Part shown: positions 46,901 through 56,298 of the stretch, piece by piece
How positions within the stretch are numbered: the stretch's first letter is position 1
How the letters are laid out: each line of letters opens with the position of its first letter
NCBI RefSeq assembly: GCF_009727155.1
Contig: NZ_WNWM01000002.1
Location: forward strand, 4,898,001-4,962,000
Source of the DNA: Pseudoduganella dura
Lineage (GTDB): Bacteria; Pseudomonadota; Gammaproteobacteria; Burkholderiales; Burkholderiaceae_D
DNA length: 64,000 nucleotides
Reading direction: 5' to 3'
Translations under genes and position numbers: made by a program
Notes under the pieces: generated by a model
What the model saw: the letters and a program-made list of their open reading frames with translations, nothing else
Database searches by the model: none
What the model was told of the DNA's origin: nothing

Positions 46901-47446
46901 TCAGGCTGCCAACTGCTCCAGGATCGCCTGATTGAACGCCGGAATATCATCCGGCTTGCGGCTGGTCACCAGCTTGCCGTCGACCACAACCTGCTCGTCG
47001 CTCCACTCGGCGCCGGCATTGCGCAGGTCCACTTGCAGCGTCGGCCAGCTGGTCACGCGCTTGCCCTTGACCAGGCCGGCGTCGATCAGCGTCCAGGGGC
47101 CGTGGCAGATGGCGGCGACAGGCTTGTTCGCGCCGCCGAACTCGCGGATGAACGCGATCGCTTCCTTCGACGACCGCAACTGGTCCGGGTTGGCCACGCC
47201 GCCCGGCAGCACGAGCGCGTCGAAGTCGCCGGGGCGGGCGTCGTCCAGCGCCAGTTCCACGGTAAATTTATCGGCCGGGTCCAGGTGATCGAAGCCCTGC
47301 ACCTGTTCGCCCTTCGCCTTGGGTGAAATCAGCGTCACCCGCGCGCCGTGCTGTTCCAGGAATTCGCGTGGCGCCGTGTACTCGATCTGCTCGACACCGT
47401 CGGTCATCAGCACCGCTATTTTCTTGCCATTGAGTTGTTGGGTCAT
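46901..47446 (-). CDS. PfpI/DJ-1 family protein (YhbO-like)
   Basis: This is a 181-residue cytoplasmic protein of the class I amidotransferase-like DJ-1/PfpI family. The nucleophile elbow is AAICHGPW with Cys114 followed by His115, and Glu20 in DGVEQIEY completes the usual site. Family members are reported as glyoxalase III/deglycase or stress-protection proteins; which activity applies is unknown. The start at 47446 (MTQQLNGKK) has GGAG six bases upstream; an earlier in-frame ATG lacks a site. A terminator follows. Confidence 0.9.
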   Translation of the reverse strand: MTQQLNGKKIAVLMTDGVEQIEYTAPREFLEQHGARVTLISPKAKGEQVQGFDHLDPADKFTVELALDDARPGDFDALVLPGGVANPDQLRSSKEAIAFIREFGGANKPVAAICHGPWTLIDAGLVKGKRVTSWPTLQVDLRNAGAEWSDEQVVVDGKLVTSRKPDDIPAFNQAILEQLAA

Positions 47447-47596
47447 GGTTGCTCCTGTTGAATACGAGCGAAGAAGCTTGCCATGGCGTCGCACGGCGCG
47501 ATGTGCGCGCGCGAACGTTGGATTTCAAAAGGGAAGCGGTACGGGAAGAAACGGGGAAGGCAGCCGGCCACCGCGCGGATGGCCGGCAGCGGTGAA

Positions 47597-48256
47597 TCAA
47601 TCGCCCTGGCAGACCGGGTCGCCGGCACGGGGCGCGCAGATGCGGATCCGGCACAGCCGGCCTTCCTCGCCGCCGACGCGCCGGCAGCGCTGCAGCAGGC
47701 TTGCGGTGCTGTCGCCGGCACGCGGTTCGACCACGTCGCGGTCCTTCGCGTGGGCGACCAGCGCGGACAGCAGCGCCACGTCGGTGTCCGGGAGGGAAAG
47801 CGGGGCGCGGCGGACCTGCTGGCGCGCCGCCAGCTTTTTCGGCTTCGGTTTCGGCTGCGTGCGAACCGCCGCCACGCGCTGCTTTTTCATCACGGCCGCC
47901 GCCGCGATCGGCGCCGGCGCCAATAATGCCGCCAAGGCCGGCGATGCGGCGGGAGCGGGCTGCGCGGTGTCGTCGACGATCGCGGCGGCAGCGTGTTCAG
48001 CTGCCGGTTCCGTGCGCGGCAGCGGCGGTGCGGCGTGCGCCAGGTGGATGGGCGGCGGCAGCGTTTCCTGCATCATCACGGGCGAAGGCCCGCTGTACAG
48101 CCACCAGGCCAGCAGCCCTGCCAGCACTGTGCCGCCGCCCACGACGAGCGCCGGTCCGCGCGCGGCGGACGACGAGGCGGCTGGGCGCCGCGGCGGTTCC
48201 GAGGCCTTGTGTTCGAGGCTGGCCAGTATGCCTTTTCCAGGTTTTGACGAATCCAA
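47597..48256 (-). CDS. Hypothetical membrane-anchored protein next to the type VI cluster
   Basis: I cannot name this 219-residue protein. A cytoplasmic N-terminus is followed by one transmembrane helix (about residues 36-55), a long Ala/Pro-rich periplasmic linker, a basic stretch (QPKPKPKKLAARQQVRR), and a compact C-terminal part (about 155-219) with DTDVALLSALVAHAKDRDVV, SLLQRC and three further Cys residues. The start is a TTG at 48256 backed by a strong site (GGAGG, six bases upstream). It is divergent from the M15 peptidase gene. Its link with secretion is only by position. Confidence 0.65.
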   Translation of the reverse strand: MDSSKPGKGILASLEHKASEPPRRPAASSSAARGPALVVGGGTVLAGLLAWWLYSGPSPVMMQETLPPPIHLAHAAPPLPRTEPAAEHAAAAIVDDTAQPAPAASPALAALLAPAPIAAAAVMKKQRVAAVRTQPKPKPKKLAARQQVRRAPLSLPDTDVALLSALVAHAKDRDVVEPRAGDSTASLLQRCRRVGGEEGRLCRIRICAPRAGDPVCQGD

Positions 48257-48377
48257 GTCAGTCCTCCAAAGCTTGATATAAGCGTGCTGCGCGGGCCGAT
48301 CCGTGTCTTACGATGGGCGGCCCGTCCGTTGGCCAGTGTGGCGCGGGCGGTTCCCGATCGCCTTGACGGAGCGCACC

Positions 48378-49208
48378 ATGTTTCTCCTTTCCATGTTGCT
48401 GTTGTTCGTGACCGCCTGCCTCGCCGGGTGGCTGCTGGTGTTCCCTGCCGGGCGCAACGCCGCCGGTGCCGCGGCGCTGCGCCTGGGCCTGGATATCGGC
48501 CGGGCGTGGCAGGGCATCAACGCGCACGGGGCGCACGGCGCAAGGTCGGCCACGCACAAGGGGCGGGCGATGGCGGCGCGGGCGGCGCGCGTGCTGCGGC
48601 GGTACCCGCTGCTCACGGTCGGCTGCGCGGCGTTCGTGCTGTTGCCCCCGCTGGCCGCGCTGCTGATGGGCGGCCGCGCGGCGCTGCCCGGCGTGGCCGC
48701 GCCGGACCATGCCATCAACGGGCAGGTGGCCGACCTGCTGCGCGGCGAGCGGCTGGCCGCGCCGCTGCCGCCGCCGCCCGCCGCCTTCACCACCGCCGAA
48801 GTGACGCTGGTGCGCCCGCAGCTGGCCAGCGCGAACCGCAACTGGGATCTGCTGGATCCGGATTTCACGCAGCGGCTGCTGCTCGTGTTCAAGGTGATGC
48901 GCGACCAGTATGGCTACGAGATGGTGCTGCTGGAGGGCTATCGCAGCCCCGAGCGCCAGAACCGGCTGGCCGATGCCGGCGGCCACGTGACCAATGCGCG
49001 CGCGTTCCAGAGCTGGCACCAGTTCGGGCTGGCCGGCGATTGCGCGTTCCTGCGCAACGGCAAGGTGGTGATCTCGGAAAAGGACCCGTGGGCGATGCGC
49101 GGCTACCAGCTGTATGGCCAGGTGGCGGAAGCCGCCGGCATGACCTGGGGCGGGCGCTGGAAGATGATGGATTTCGGCCACGTGGAATTACGCGCGCGCC
49201 GCCGCTGA
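48378..49208 (+). CDS. M15-family peptidoglycan peptidase, TagX-like
   Basis: This is a 276-residue membrane-anchored metallopeptidase. Two hydrophobic segments (about residues 2-20 and 75-95) precede a periplasmic M15 domain (about 150-270) with LLEGYRSPERQN, the zinc motif SWHQFGLAGDCAF (SxHxxGxAxD) and the third ligand region FGHVEL. Known relatives beside type VI clusters, such as TagX of Acinetobacter, cut peptide crosslinks to let the envelope complex pass through murein; that role is inferred from its place directly before tssM. The ATG at 48378 has GGAG seven bases upstream; a GTG at 48303 would add 25 residues. Confidence 0.8.
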   Translation: MFLLSMLLLFVTACLAGWLLVFPAGRNAAGAAALRLGLDIGRAWQGINAHGAHGARSATHKGRAMAARAARVLRRYPLLTVGCAAFVLLPPLAALLMGGRAALPGVAAPDHAINGQVADLLRGERLAAPLPPPPAAFTTAEVTLVRPQLASANRNWDLLDPDFTQRLLLVFKVMRDQYGYEMVLLEGYRSPERQNRLADAGGHVTNARAFQSWHQFGLAGDCAFLRNGKVVISEKDPWAMRGYQLYGQVAEAAGMTWGGRWKMMDFGHVELRARRR

Positions 49209-49240
49209 AATTGCGCATAGTCAACAAATTTCCCAGAGGA

Positions 49241-49293
49241 TAGTGGCACCATCATCCGACCAGCAACGAACGGGTAACCAACGGGTGCCACTA
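49241..49293 (+). promoter_or_regulatory. Inverted repeat ending at the tssM start codon
   Basis: TAGTGGCACC (49241-49250) and GGTGCCACTA (49284-49293) are perfect 10-bp arms around 33 bases; the right arm includes the A of the tssM ATG. The region has no clear ribosome binding site. Effect on translation is inferred. Confidence 0.5.
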
Positions 49294-52200
49294 TGATGCA
49301 ACGAATCTGGCTGTTCCTGACGGACTCCCGTCATCTTGCGATCCTCGGCCTGGTCGCGATGGCGGGTCTGTATTACCTTGGCGCCGAGCTGATGGAGCTC
49401 GCGCTGATCTGGGTCATCGCCGCCACCTGCGCGACAGTGCTGCTCTGGCTGCTCGTGCGCTGGCTGCGGCGCCTGCTGGCGGCGCGCCGCACGGCACGGA
49501 TCGAGCGGGCAATCGAGGAAACCACCGAACCCGCGGCCGAGACCAGCGACGATGTCGACGTGCTGCGCACCGGCCTGCTGAAGGCGATCGAGACGATCCG
49601 CGGCTCCCGGCTGGGCATCAGGACAGGCAGCCGCGCGCTGTACGAACTGCCGTGGTACATGATCATCGGCAATCCGGCAGCCGGCAAGAGCAGTGCGGTC
49701 GTCAATTCCGGCCTGCAGTTCCCGATCGCCGACGGCAAGGTGGTGCAGGGCGTGGGCGGCACCCGCAACTGCGACTGGTTCTTCACCACCGAGGGCATCG
49801 TGCTCGACACGGCGGGCCGCTATTCGGTGGATGACGAGCACCGCGGCGAGTGGCATGGTTTCCTCGACCTGCTGAAGAAGCACCGCGCGCGGGCGCCGGT
49901 CAACGGCATCCTGATCGCGGTCAGCATCGCCGAGCTGCGCGGCGCCGATGCCGATGCCGGCCTGCGGCTGGCGCGCTGCCTGCGCAAGCGCGTGCAGGAC
50001 CTGATCGAACGGCTCGAAGTGTTCGCGCCCGTGTACGTGGTGTTCACCAAGGCCGACCTGATCGCCGGCTTCGCCGAGTTCTTCGCGCCCTTCGAACGGG
50101 CCGAGCGCGAGCGTCCCTGGGGCGCCACGATGCCTTACCGGCGCAAGGCCGGCGCGCAGGAAATCCTGGCGTTCTTCGACAGCGCGTTCGACGAGCTGCA
50201 CGAAGGCCTCAAGGAAACCTGCATCGCCAACATGACGCTGCAGCGGCGCGGCCAGCAGCCTTCCGGCATCTTCACGTTCCCGCTCGAGTTCTCGTCGCTG
50301 CGGGTGCCGCTGCGCGCCTTCCTGGCCACGCTGTTCGAGGACAACGCGTTCCAGTTCAAGCCCATGTTCCGCGGCTTCTACTTCACCAGCGCGCTGCAGG
50401 AAGGCGCGCCGGTCAGCGCCCAGTCGCACCGGGTGGCGGAGCGTTTCGCGCTGTTGCGCAGGACCGCGCCGCCACCGCAGCACGAGGTGCGCCAGACCGG
50501 CTACTTCCTGCAGGACCTGTTCCGCAAGGTGATCTTCGAAGACCGCAACCTGGTATCGCAATACGCCAGCCGCAGCAAGATCCAGTTCAAGTACGGGGCA
50601 TTTGTCGCCGTGGCCGTGGCGCTGGGCGTCTCGCTGGCCGGATGGAGCTGGTCCTACCTCGGCAACCGGCAGCTGCTCGCCGCCGTGCAGGGCGATCTCG
50701 ACAAGGTGGTGCGCCTGCAGGACGGCCGGCTCGACCTGCAATCGCGGCTGGAAGCGCTGGAAGTGCTGCAGCAGCGCATCGGGCAGCTGGAAAAATACCG
50801 GCAGGACAGGCCGTGGGCGCTCTCGCTGGGCCTGTACCAGGGCGGGCTGCTGGAGCGCAAGCTGCGCGAGGAATATTTTGGCGGCGTGCGCGAGGTGATG
50901 GTGAAACCGGTGGCCGCCAACCTCGAAGCGCTGCTGTACGAGATGAACGCCAATGCCGCCCAGCTGGCCGCACCCGCCGTGGCGCAACAACAGTCCGCAT
51001 TGCAGCCGACCCTGCAGCCGGCGCAAACCCCGGCGCGCGCCTATGCCGATGCCTCGCCCACCAACGTGGAAGATGCGTACAACGCGCTGAAAACCTACCT
51101 GATGCTGGCCGATCCCGCCCACGCCGAGCCGGGCCACCTGAACGACCAGCTGACCCGGTTCTGGCGCGGCTGGCTGGAGGCCAACCGCGGCACGATGCCG
51201 CGCGAGCAGATGATCCGCAGCGCCGAGCGGCTGATGACGTTCCACCTGGCGCAGCTGGGCGATCCGTCGTGGCCGCGCATCGAGCAGAAGCTGGCGCTGG
51301 TCGACACGGCGCGCGAAAACCTGCGGCGCGTGGTGCGCGGCATGCCGGCGCGCGACCGCGTGTATGCCGAGATCCGCGCCCGCGCCGCAACGCGCTTCCC
51401 GGCCATGACGGTGGGCCGCATCGTCGGCGAGCAGGATGCCGCGCTGGTGCAGGGCAGCCACGCGGTATCCGGCACGTTCACCCGCGAAGCGTGGGAGAAA
51501 TACGTGGCCGGCGCGATCCGCGACGTATCGGCGAAAGAGCTGCAAAGCACCGACTGGGTGCTGAAGACGGCCAGCCGCGACGACCTGACGCTGGAAGGCA
51601 GCCCGGAGCAGATCGAGAAGAACCTGGTCGACATGTACAAGGCCGACTACACGCGCGAATGGCAGAAGTTCGTGCAGGGCGTCGCGATCGCCGACATGAA
51701 CGGCTTCAACGGCGCGGTGGCGGCGATGAACCGGCTGGGCGATCCGCAGGCGTCGCCGATCGCCAGGCTCCTGAACACGATCCACGAGCAGACCGCGTGG
51801 GACAACCCCGGTGCCGTGGATGCGCAGGTCAAGGAGGCGCGGACCGGCTTCGTCAACTGGATCAGGACGCGCGTAATGCAGCGCGCCCCGACGGTCAATG
51901 CCAACGTGAACGTGAATATCCGGCTTGGCGGCAGCGGTTTTGGCGGGGCGGCGGGCCCGATCGGACGCGAGTTCGCGCCGGTGGCGCGGATCGTGGGCAA
52001 GCACGACAAGGATGCGTCGCTGCTGCGTTCCTATCTCGACACGCTGTCGCGCCTGCGCACCCGGCTGAATGGATTGAAGAACCAGGGCGATCCAGGTCCC
52101 GGCGCCAAGGCGTTCATGCAGCAGACACTGGAAGGCAGCGGTTCCGAACTGGCCGATGCGCTGCGCTTCGTCGACGAACAGATGTTGAACGGCATCAGCG

Positions 52201-53069
52201 ACACGCAGAAGGCGGCGGTGCGGCCACTGCTGGTGCGGCCGCTGATGCAGACGTTCGCCGTGATCGTCGGCCCGGCCGAGGCGGAAATCAACAAGACCTG
52301 GCTGGCGCAGGTGTACGAACCGTTCAACCGCACGCTGGCCGGCAAGTATCCGTTCTCGCAATCGGCCCGGATCGAAGCCAGCCAGGCGGAGATCGCGCAG
52401 TTCTTCGGACCGGAAGGCCTGGTGGCGAAATTCGTCAACACGTCGATGGGGCCGCTGGTGGTGCGGCGCGGCGACGTGCTGGCGCCGCGCACCTGGGCCG
52501 ACATGGGCATCACGCTGCAGCCGCAGGCGGTGCAGCGCTTCCCCGGCTGGGTGGCCGTGGCGGGCGCCGGCCCGTCGGCCGCCACGGCGCAGACCGTGTT
52601 CCAGATCCTGCCGGTCCCGTCGCCCGGCACCATCGAATACACGGTGGAAATCGACGGCCAGCAACTGCGCTACCGGAACACGCCGCCGCAATGGACCAGC
52701 ATGGTGCATCCGGCCGCGCAAGGCGTGCCGGGCGCCCGCGTCAGCGCGGTGGCGTTCGACGGCCGCAATGTCGAACTGTTCAACGAGGCCGGGCAGTTCG
52801 GCCTGAAGCGGCTGATCGAGGCCGCCACGAAGAAACGCAAGGAAGGCAGCGTGCATGAACTGCGCTGGAGCGCCGACGGCCTGACGGTCGCGGTCGACCT
52901 GCGCATCACGAGCAGCCCGGCCGTCGCCGACGACGCGGCGACGCCGCAGCAGGGCTTCACCGGCATGCGCCTGCCGGAAACGATCGTCGGCGGCGTGCCG
53001 CCGGCACCGGCCGCGGCGCCCGTGGTGGCCCAGGCCATGGCGCCGGCAACGGCGGGAGGAGCACAGTGA
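49293..53069 (+). CDS. tssM: Type VI secretion membrane subunit TssM (IcmF)
   Basis: This is the large inner-membrane subunit of the TssJLM envelope complex, 1258 residues. Two N-terminal helices (about 15-60), a cytoplasmic NTPase-like domain with Walker A GNPAAGKS (126-133) and LDTAGRY, a third helix near residue 435 (VAVAVALGVSLAGW), and a long periplasmic part that binds the TssJ lipoprotein. Most TssM proteins keep or lose the Walker motif; here it is intact. The gene starts with two ATG codons. The stop overlaps the tagF start by one base. Confidence 0.95.
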   Translation: MMQRIWLFLTDSRHLAILGLVAMAGLYYLGAELMELALIWVIAATCATVLLWLLVRWLRRLLAARRTARIERAIEETTEPAAETSDDVDVLRTGLLKAIETIRGSRLGIRTGSRALYELPWYMIIGNPAAGKSSAVVNSGLQFPIADGKVVQGVGGTRNCDWFFTTEGIVLDTAGRYSVDDEHRGEWHGFLDLLKKHRARAPVNGILIAVSIAELRGADADAGLRLARCLRKRVQDLIERLEVFAPVYVVFTKADLIAGFAEFFAPFERAERERPWGATMPYRRKAGAQEILAFFDSAFDELHEGLKETCIANMTLQRRGQQPSGIFTFPLEFSSLRVPLRAFLATLFEDNAFQFKPMFRGFYFTSALQEGAPVSAQSHRVAERFALLRRTAPPPQHEVRQTGYFLQDLFRKVIFEDRNLVSQYASRSKIQFKYGAFVAVAVALGVSLAGWSWSYLGNRQLLAAVQGDLDKVVRLQDGRLDLQSRLEALEVLQQRIGQLEKYRQDRPWALSLGLYQGGLLERKLREEYFGGVREVMVKPVAANLEALLYEMNANAAQLAAPAVAQQQSALQPTLQPAQTPARAYADASPTNVEDAYNALKTYLMLADPAHAEPGHLNDQLTRFWRGWLEANRGTMPREQMIRSAERLMTFHLAQLGDPSWPRIEQKLALVDTARENLRRVVRGMPARDRVYAEIRARAATRFPAMTVGRIVGEQDAALVQGSHAVSGTFTREAWEKYVAGAIRDVSAKELQSTDWVLKTASRDDLTLEGSPEQIEKNLVDMYKADYTREWQKFVQGVAIADMNGFNGAVAAMNRLGDPQASPIARLLNTIHEQTAWDNPGAVDAQVKEARTGFVNWIRTRVMQRAPTVNANVNVNIRLGGSGFGGAAGPIGREFAPVARIVGKHDKDASLLRSYLDTLSRLRTRLNGLKNQGDPGPGAKAFMQQTLEGSGSELADALRFVDEQMLNGISDTQKAAVRPLLVRPLMQTFAVIVGPAEAEINKTWLAQVYEPFNRTLAGKYPFSQSARIEASQAEIAQFFGPEGLVAKFVNTSMGPLVVRRGDVLAPRTWADMGITLQPQAVQRFPGWVAVAGAGPSAATAQTVFQILPVPSPGTIEYTVEIDGQQLRYRNTPPQWTSMVHPAAQGVPGARVSAVAFDGRNVELFNEAGQFGLKRLIEAATKKRKEGSVHELRWSADGLTVAVDLRITSSPAVADDAATPQQGFTGMRLPETIVGGVPPAPAAAPVVAQAMAPATAGGAQ

Positions 53070-54034
53070 TGAGCGCATTTCGTATCGGCTACTTCGGCAA
53101 GCTGCCGGCCCGTTCCGACTTCGTCAAGGGCGGTGCCCAGCACGAACTTGCCGGCCTGATCGACGAATGGCTGGCCGGCATGATGAACGGCCTGACCGCC
53201 AATCCGCGCTGGAAGCAGCACTACGACGCAACGCAGCCGCTGCACTTCGCGTTCGTCGGGCCGCGCAGCCACGTGGCGGTGGCCGGCCACCTGGCGGCAA
53301 GCAACGACCAGTCCGGCAGGCGTTTCCCGTTCATCGCGATGGGCACGCTGGAGGTGCCGCGGCCCGAATCGTTCCTCGCCGCCAGCCCCCTCGCGCTGGA
53401 CCCGCTGTGGCAGCGGCTCGACGCGCTGGCGGACGAAGTATTGACGGCCGCCGACCCGGCCACGCCACTGCAGGCGCTGGGCAGGACGGTACTGGACCCC
53501 GCCGCCGGCGACGACCCCGCCGCGGTACTGGACCGGTTTGCCGCCGGCACCGACGTGGCCATGCTGGAAGCCATGCTGGCGCACGGCGGGCACCGCCCGT
53601 CGGTGCGCGGCATCGTGCTGGGCATCGGCTTGCTGCTGCAGCCGTTCGACTGGAGCGGCAGCACGCAGCTGGAACGCGGCCTGGCCTTGCCGTTGCCGCG
53701 CGCGGCCGGGCCGCGGCCCGCCGTGGCGGCATTCTGGCTGGCGCTGATCGCGCCGTTCCTGCGCCGCCACGAAATCGAACTGGCGCTGTTCGTGGCCGTG
53801 ATCGCGGAGCGGCCGATGCTGGTGGTGGGCTTCGCCGGCGCATCGCCTGGCGCGCTGCAGGCGATCATCGATCCGGAAGCGGCACCCGGTCGCCTGATCG
53901 GCTTCGACGACACCGGCTGGGTGGACGACATGATCGCCGGCGACCACACGGTGCTGCGGTTGTCCGCCTGCCTGGCGCAGGGCAGCCTGTCGCTCGCCGC
54001 CGCGCGCGGGCTGTTTTGCGAGACCTTTGCCTGA
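53069..54034 (+). CDS. tagF: Type VI secretion-associated protein TagF (ImpM)
   Basis: This is a 321-residue cytoplasmic protein; the N-terminal signature RIGYFGKLPARSDFVKGG is typical of TagF/ImpM. In Pseudomonas aeruginosa TagF represses assembly post-translationally through Fha1, opposed by the PpkA/PppA pair; no kinase or phosphatase gene is seen here. The family domain covers about 1-200; the rest is longer than usual for TagF. The ATG at 53069 overlaps the tssM stop, and GGAGG lies nine bases upstream. Confidence 0.9.
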   Translation: MSAFRIGYFGKLPARSDFVKGGAQHELAGLIDEWLAGMMNGLTANPRWKQHYDATQPLHFAFVGPRSHVAVAGHLAASNDQSGRRFPFIAMGTLEVPRPESFLAASPLALDPLWQRLDALADEVLTAADPATPLQALGRTVLDPAAGDDPAAVLDRFAAGTDVAMLEAMLAHGGHRPSVRGIVLGIGLLLQPFDWSGSTQLERGLALPLPRAAGPRPAVAAFWLALIAPFLRRHEIELALFVAVIAERPMLVVGFAGASPGALQAIIDPEAAPGRLIGFDDTGWVDDMIAGDHTVLRLSACLAQGSLSLAAARGLFCETFA

Positions 54035-54044
54035 AGGAGAACCC

Positions 54045-54836
54045 ATGCATACGACAACAACGATTTTCGGCACGATGCTGTGCAGCCTGGCCCTGGCGGC
54101 CGGCGGCGCCGCCGCGCAGGCCCCGGTGCCGGCAAGCCCGATGCCGGGCCAGGTGCTCGTCAGCGGCACGGTGCCCGACGAGGCCAGCAAGGCCGCGGTG
54201 CTGGCGCGCGTGCGCGACCTGTATGGCGCCGGGCGCGTGGTGGACCAGGTCGCGATCGGCAACGTGGTGCAGCCGCCGAACTGGAACGGCTATGTGCACA
54301 AGCTGATCCAGCCGAACCTGAAGCTGATCAGCAAGGGCCAGCTGAAGGTGGACGGCAACAACGTCAGCGTGCAGGGCGAGGTGGCGAACGAGGCGCAGCG
54401 GCAGCAGATCGCCGGCGACATCGCCGCCAGCCTGAATCCGACCTATATCGTGAAGAACGGGCTGCGGGTCAGCGCGGCCGAACAGAACCTGCTGGACGCC
54501 GCGCTGGCCAGGCGCATCATCGAGTTCGAGAGCGGCCAGGCGGTGATCCGGCCATCCGGCCTGCAGATCCTGGACGAGATGGCCGCCGCGCTGCTGAAGG
54601 TGAAGGGCAAGAAGGTCGAGGTGATCGGCCACACCGACAACACCGGCCTGCGCGAGAGCAACCTGTCGCTGTCGCTCGCGCGTGCCGAGGCCGTGCGCAC
54701 CTACCTGGCCGGCAAGGCCGTCGACACGGCCATGATCAACGTCTCGGGCCAGGGACCGGACCGCCCCGTGGCCGACAACGCCACGGCGGACGGGCGGGCC
54801 CGCAACCGCCGCATCGAGTTCCGCGTGGCGGACTGA
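54045..54836 (+). CDS. OmpA-family protein of the type VI cluster
   Basis: This is a 263-residue exported protein. A signal peptide (about 1-24, AAAQ) precedes a BON-like region (about 40-140; VLVSGTVPDEASKAAVL) and a C-terminal OmpA domain (about 155-263) with VEVIGHTDNTGLRESNLSLSLAR and RNRRIEF, which should bind peptidoglycan and help anchor the machine to the wall. AAGGAG lies seven bases before the ATG, and the gap to tagF is 10 bp. The gene is convergent with tssL. Confidence 0.88.
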   Translation: MHTTTTIFGTMLCSLALAAGGAAAQAPVPASPMPGQVLVSGTVPDEASKAAVLARVRDLYGAGRVVDQVAIGNVVQPPNWNGYVHKLIQPNLKLISKGQLKVDGNNVSVQGEVANEAQRQQIAGDIAASLNPTYIVKNGLRVSAAEQNLLDAALARRIIEFESGQAVIRPSGLQILDEMAAALLKVKGKKVEVIGHTDNTGLRESNLSLSLARAEAVRTYLAGKAVDTAMINVSGQGPDRPVADNATADGRARNRRIEFRVAD

Positions 54837-54857
54837 CGGCCCGGCCGGACCGGGCCG
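54837..54857. terminator. GC-rich hairpin between convergent ompA-like gene and tssL
   Basis: CGGCCCGG, loop CCGGA, CCGGGCCG directly after the stop codon; no T-run on either strand. Confidence 0.35.
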
Positions 54858-54862
54858 GCCGG

Positions 54863-55639
54863 CTAGGGCAGCGTGATCGTCAGGCTGGCCGGGCGGGGCG
54901 CCAGCTTGACGAGGTCGGCATAGGCCGCCATCGCCTGTTGCGCGTCGCGGTTCAGCGATGCGCGCAGCCCCGTGAACACTCCCAGCCCCACCAGCGCGAA
55001 CACGGCGGAAACTGCCCACAGCGGCACATCGCTGCGCAGCCGGTTGATCACCTGGTCCGGCCGTGCGGCGCGCGGCGCGAAGCCGCTGGCCTTGCCCTTG
55101 ATGTGGGTGATCTCGTCGCCCAGCCGCGCCGTCATGTAGGCCAGCCGGTCGCCGCTGTCGCCCGCATGCTTGCCCTTGAAGCCCAGCAGCAGGCACATGT
55201 GGAAGACCTGCAGCGCCTGCAGCCGCGCGCCGCCCTTGCCGCGCAATTCGTCGAGCCGGTCGAAGAAGTGCTCGCCCGCCAGCTGGTCGCCGAATACCGT
55301 CAGTTGCAGCGGATGCTGTTCCCACGAACCGCGCAGTGGGGACGCCGTGGTCAGCAGCACTTCATCCATCGCGGCGCACCACGCGTACTTCGCCGCTTCG
55401 ATGTCGTCGCCTTCGGCGCGCAGCTTCCTGGCCTCGCGGTCGAAATCGGCCAGGAAGGCGCTGATGCGCTGCATGAATTCCTGCTCGGCGGGCGGCTCGC
55501 AATCGGTCTTCAGCAGGAACATCAGATGGAAGCCCTCGTGCATCAGGTCCAGCAGCGAATGGATGCGCGCGCCGTCCGGCGTGACGGGGCGGGCGGCGAA
55601 CAGGGAAGGCGCGGCGCGCCGTTCGATTTGCGTTGTCAT
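54863..55639 (-). CDS. tssL: Type VI secretion protein TssL (DotU)
   Basis: This is an inner-membrane subunit of the envelope complex, 258 residues. A cytoplasmic DotU helical domain (about 20-185; LLDLMHEGFHLMFLLKTD, YAWCAAMDEVLLTT, FFDRLDELRGK, CLLLGFKGKHAG) precedes one C-terminal transmembrane helix (about 212-232). It is the short form without an OmpA domain; the separate OmpA-like gene next to it probably supplies wall binding. Start at 55639 is supported by GGAG. The gene follows tssJ by 20 bp; tssK, usually between them, is missing. Confidence 0.92.
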   Translation of the reverse strand: MTTQIERRAAPSLFAARPVTPDGARIHSLLDLMHEGFHLMFLLKTDCEPPAEQEFMQRISAFLADFDREARKLRAEGDDIEAAKYAWCAAMDEVLLTTASPLRGSWEQHPLQLTVFGDQLAGEHFFDRLDELRGKGGARLQALQVFHMCLLLGFKGKHAGDSGDRLAYMTARLGDEITHIKGKASGFAPRAARPDQVINRLRSDVPLWAVSAVFALVGLGVFTGLRASLNRDAQQAMAAYADLVKLAPRPASLTITLP

Positions 55640-55659
55640 GGCGTTCTCCTCGTTGTCGG

Positions 55660-56241
55660 TTACGCGCACTGCGCCTGCGCCAGCGGCCGGGCCACCTGCG
55701 GCTGCCGCGCCGCGGCGCCCTGGCCGATCGTCATCGCGCAGGCGTGCAGGCCGATCGTGATGCCGGCCTTCTCGGCGTCGGCGGTGGGGAAGGCGGCCCG
55801 CCAGCGCTGGCCGTCAGGCGCGCGAAACAGCGCCACCACGCCGACATAGCCGGCTTCCCGGCTGACTTTCTCCGTGACCTCGTAGCGCTGGCCCGGGATC
55901 AGCAGCACTTCCTTCACTTCGAGCAGGTCGGGGCCGAGCAGCTCGCGTTCCGCCTGGGCGCTGGCGAAGCCGCCATACGACACCCGCTCGAACGCCTCTG
56001 CCTGGCGCAGCTTGTAGATGCGTGCCACCAGAGCCAGCGGCGGGCCGCCGTTGCCGCTGTTCAGGGTCGGCGCGGCATGCAGCCGGATGTTGACGTTGCG
56101 CGCCGGCTTCTGCGCGTCGGGCAGCTCGGGAGGGCGGTTGACGCCGGCGATCTGCAGCACGGCGCCGGCGATCGATGCCGTGCCGCAGCCGGCGAGGACT
56201 GCCGCGGCCGCGGCGGCGGCGATACAGGGTATTGCCTTCAT
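55660..56241 (-). CDS. tssJ: Type VI secretion lipoprotein TssJ
   Basis: This outer-membrane lipoprotein is the outermost part of the TssJLM complex, 193 residues. A signal peptide with lipobox VLAGC (Cys19) is followed by a beta-sandwich domain: VNIRLHAAPTLNSGNGGPPLALVARIYKL is characteristic (about 50-78, seen here in two parts, RLHAAPTLN and LALVARIYKL), and ELLGPDLLEVKEVLLIPGQ follows. The tail after residue 160 is longer than in most TssJ proteins. The ATG at 56241 has AGGAG upstream on the minus strand. It is divergent from the TPR lipoprotein gene. Confidence 0.9.
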   Translation of the reverse strand: MKAIPCIAAAAAAAVLAGCGTASIAGAVLQIAGVNRPPELPDAQKPARNVNIRLHAAPTLNSGNGGPPLALVARIYKLRQAEAFERVSYGGFASAQAERELLGPDLLEVKEVLLIPGQRYEVTEKVSREAGYVGVVALFRAPDGQRWRAAFPTADAEKAGITIGLHACAMTIGQGAAARQPQVARPLAQAQCA

Positions 56242-56298
56242 GGGTGCTCCTAAAAGTGGGACGGTCACCCATTTAACCGGCCCGGCACCCGTCCGAAC

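Noticed and set aside
49221..53078. A 1285-codon open frame on the minus strand opposite tssM
   Set aside because: Same reason: antisense shadow of a GC-rich gene, Arg/His-rich product with no domains.
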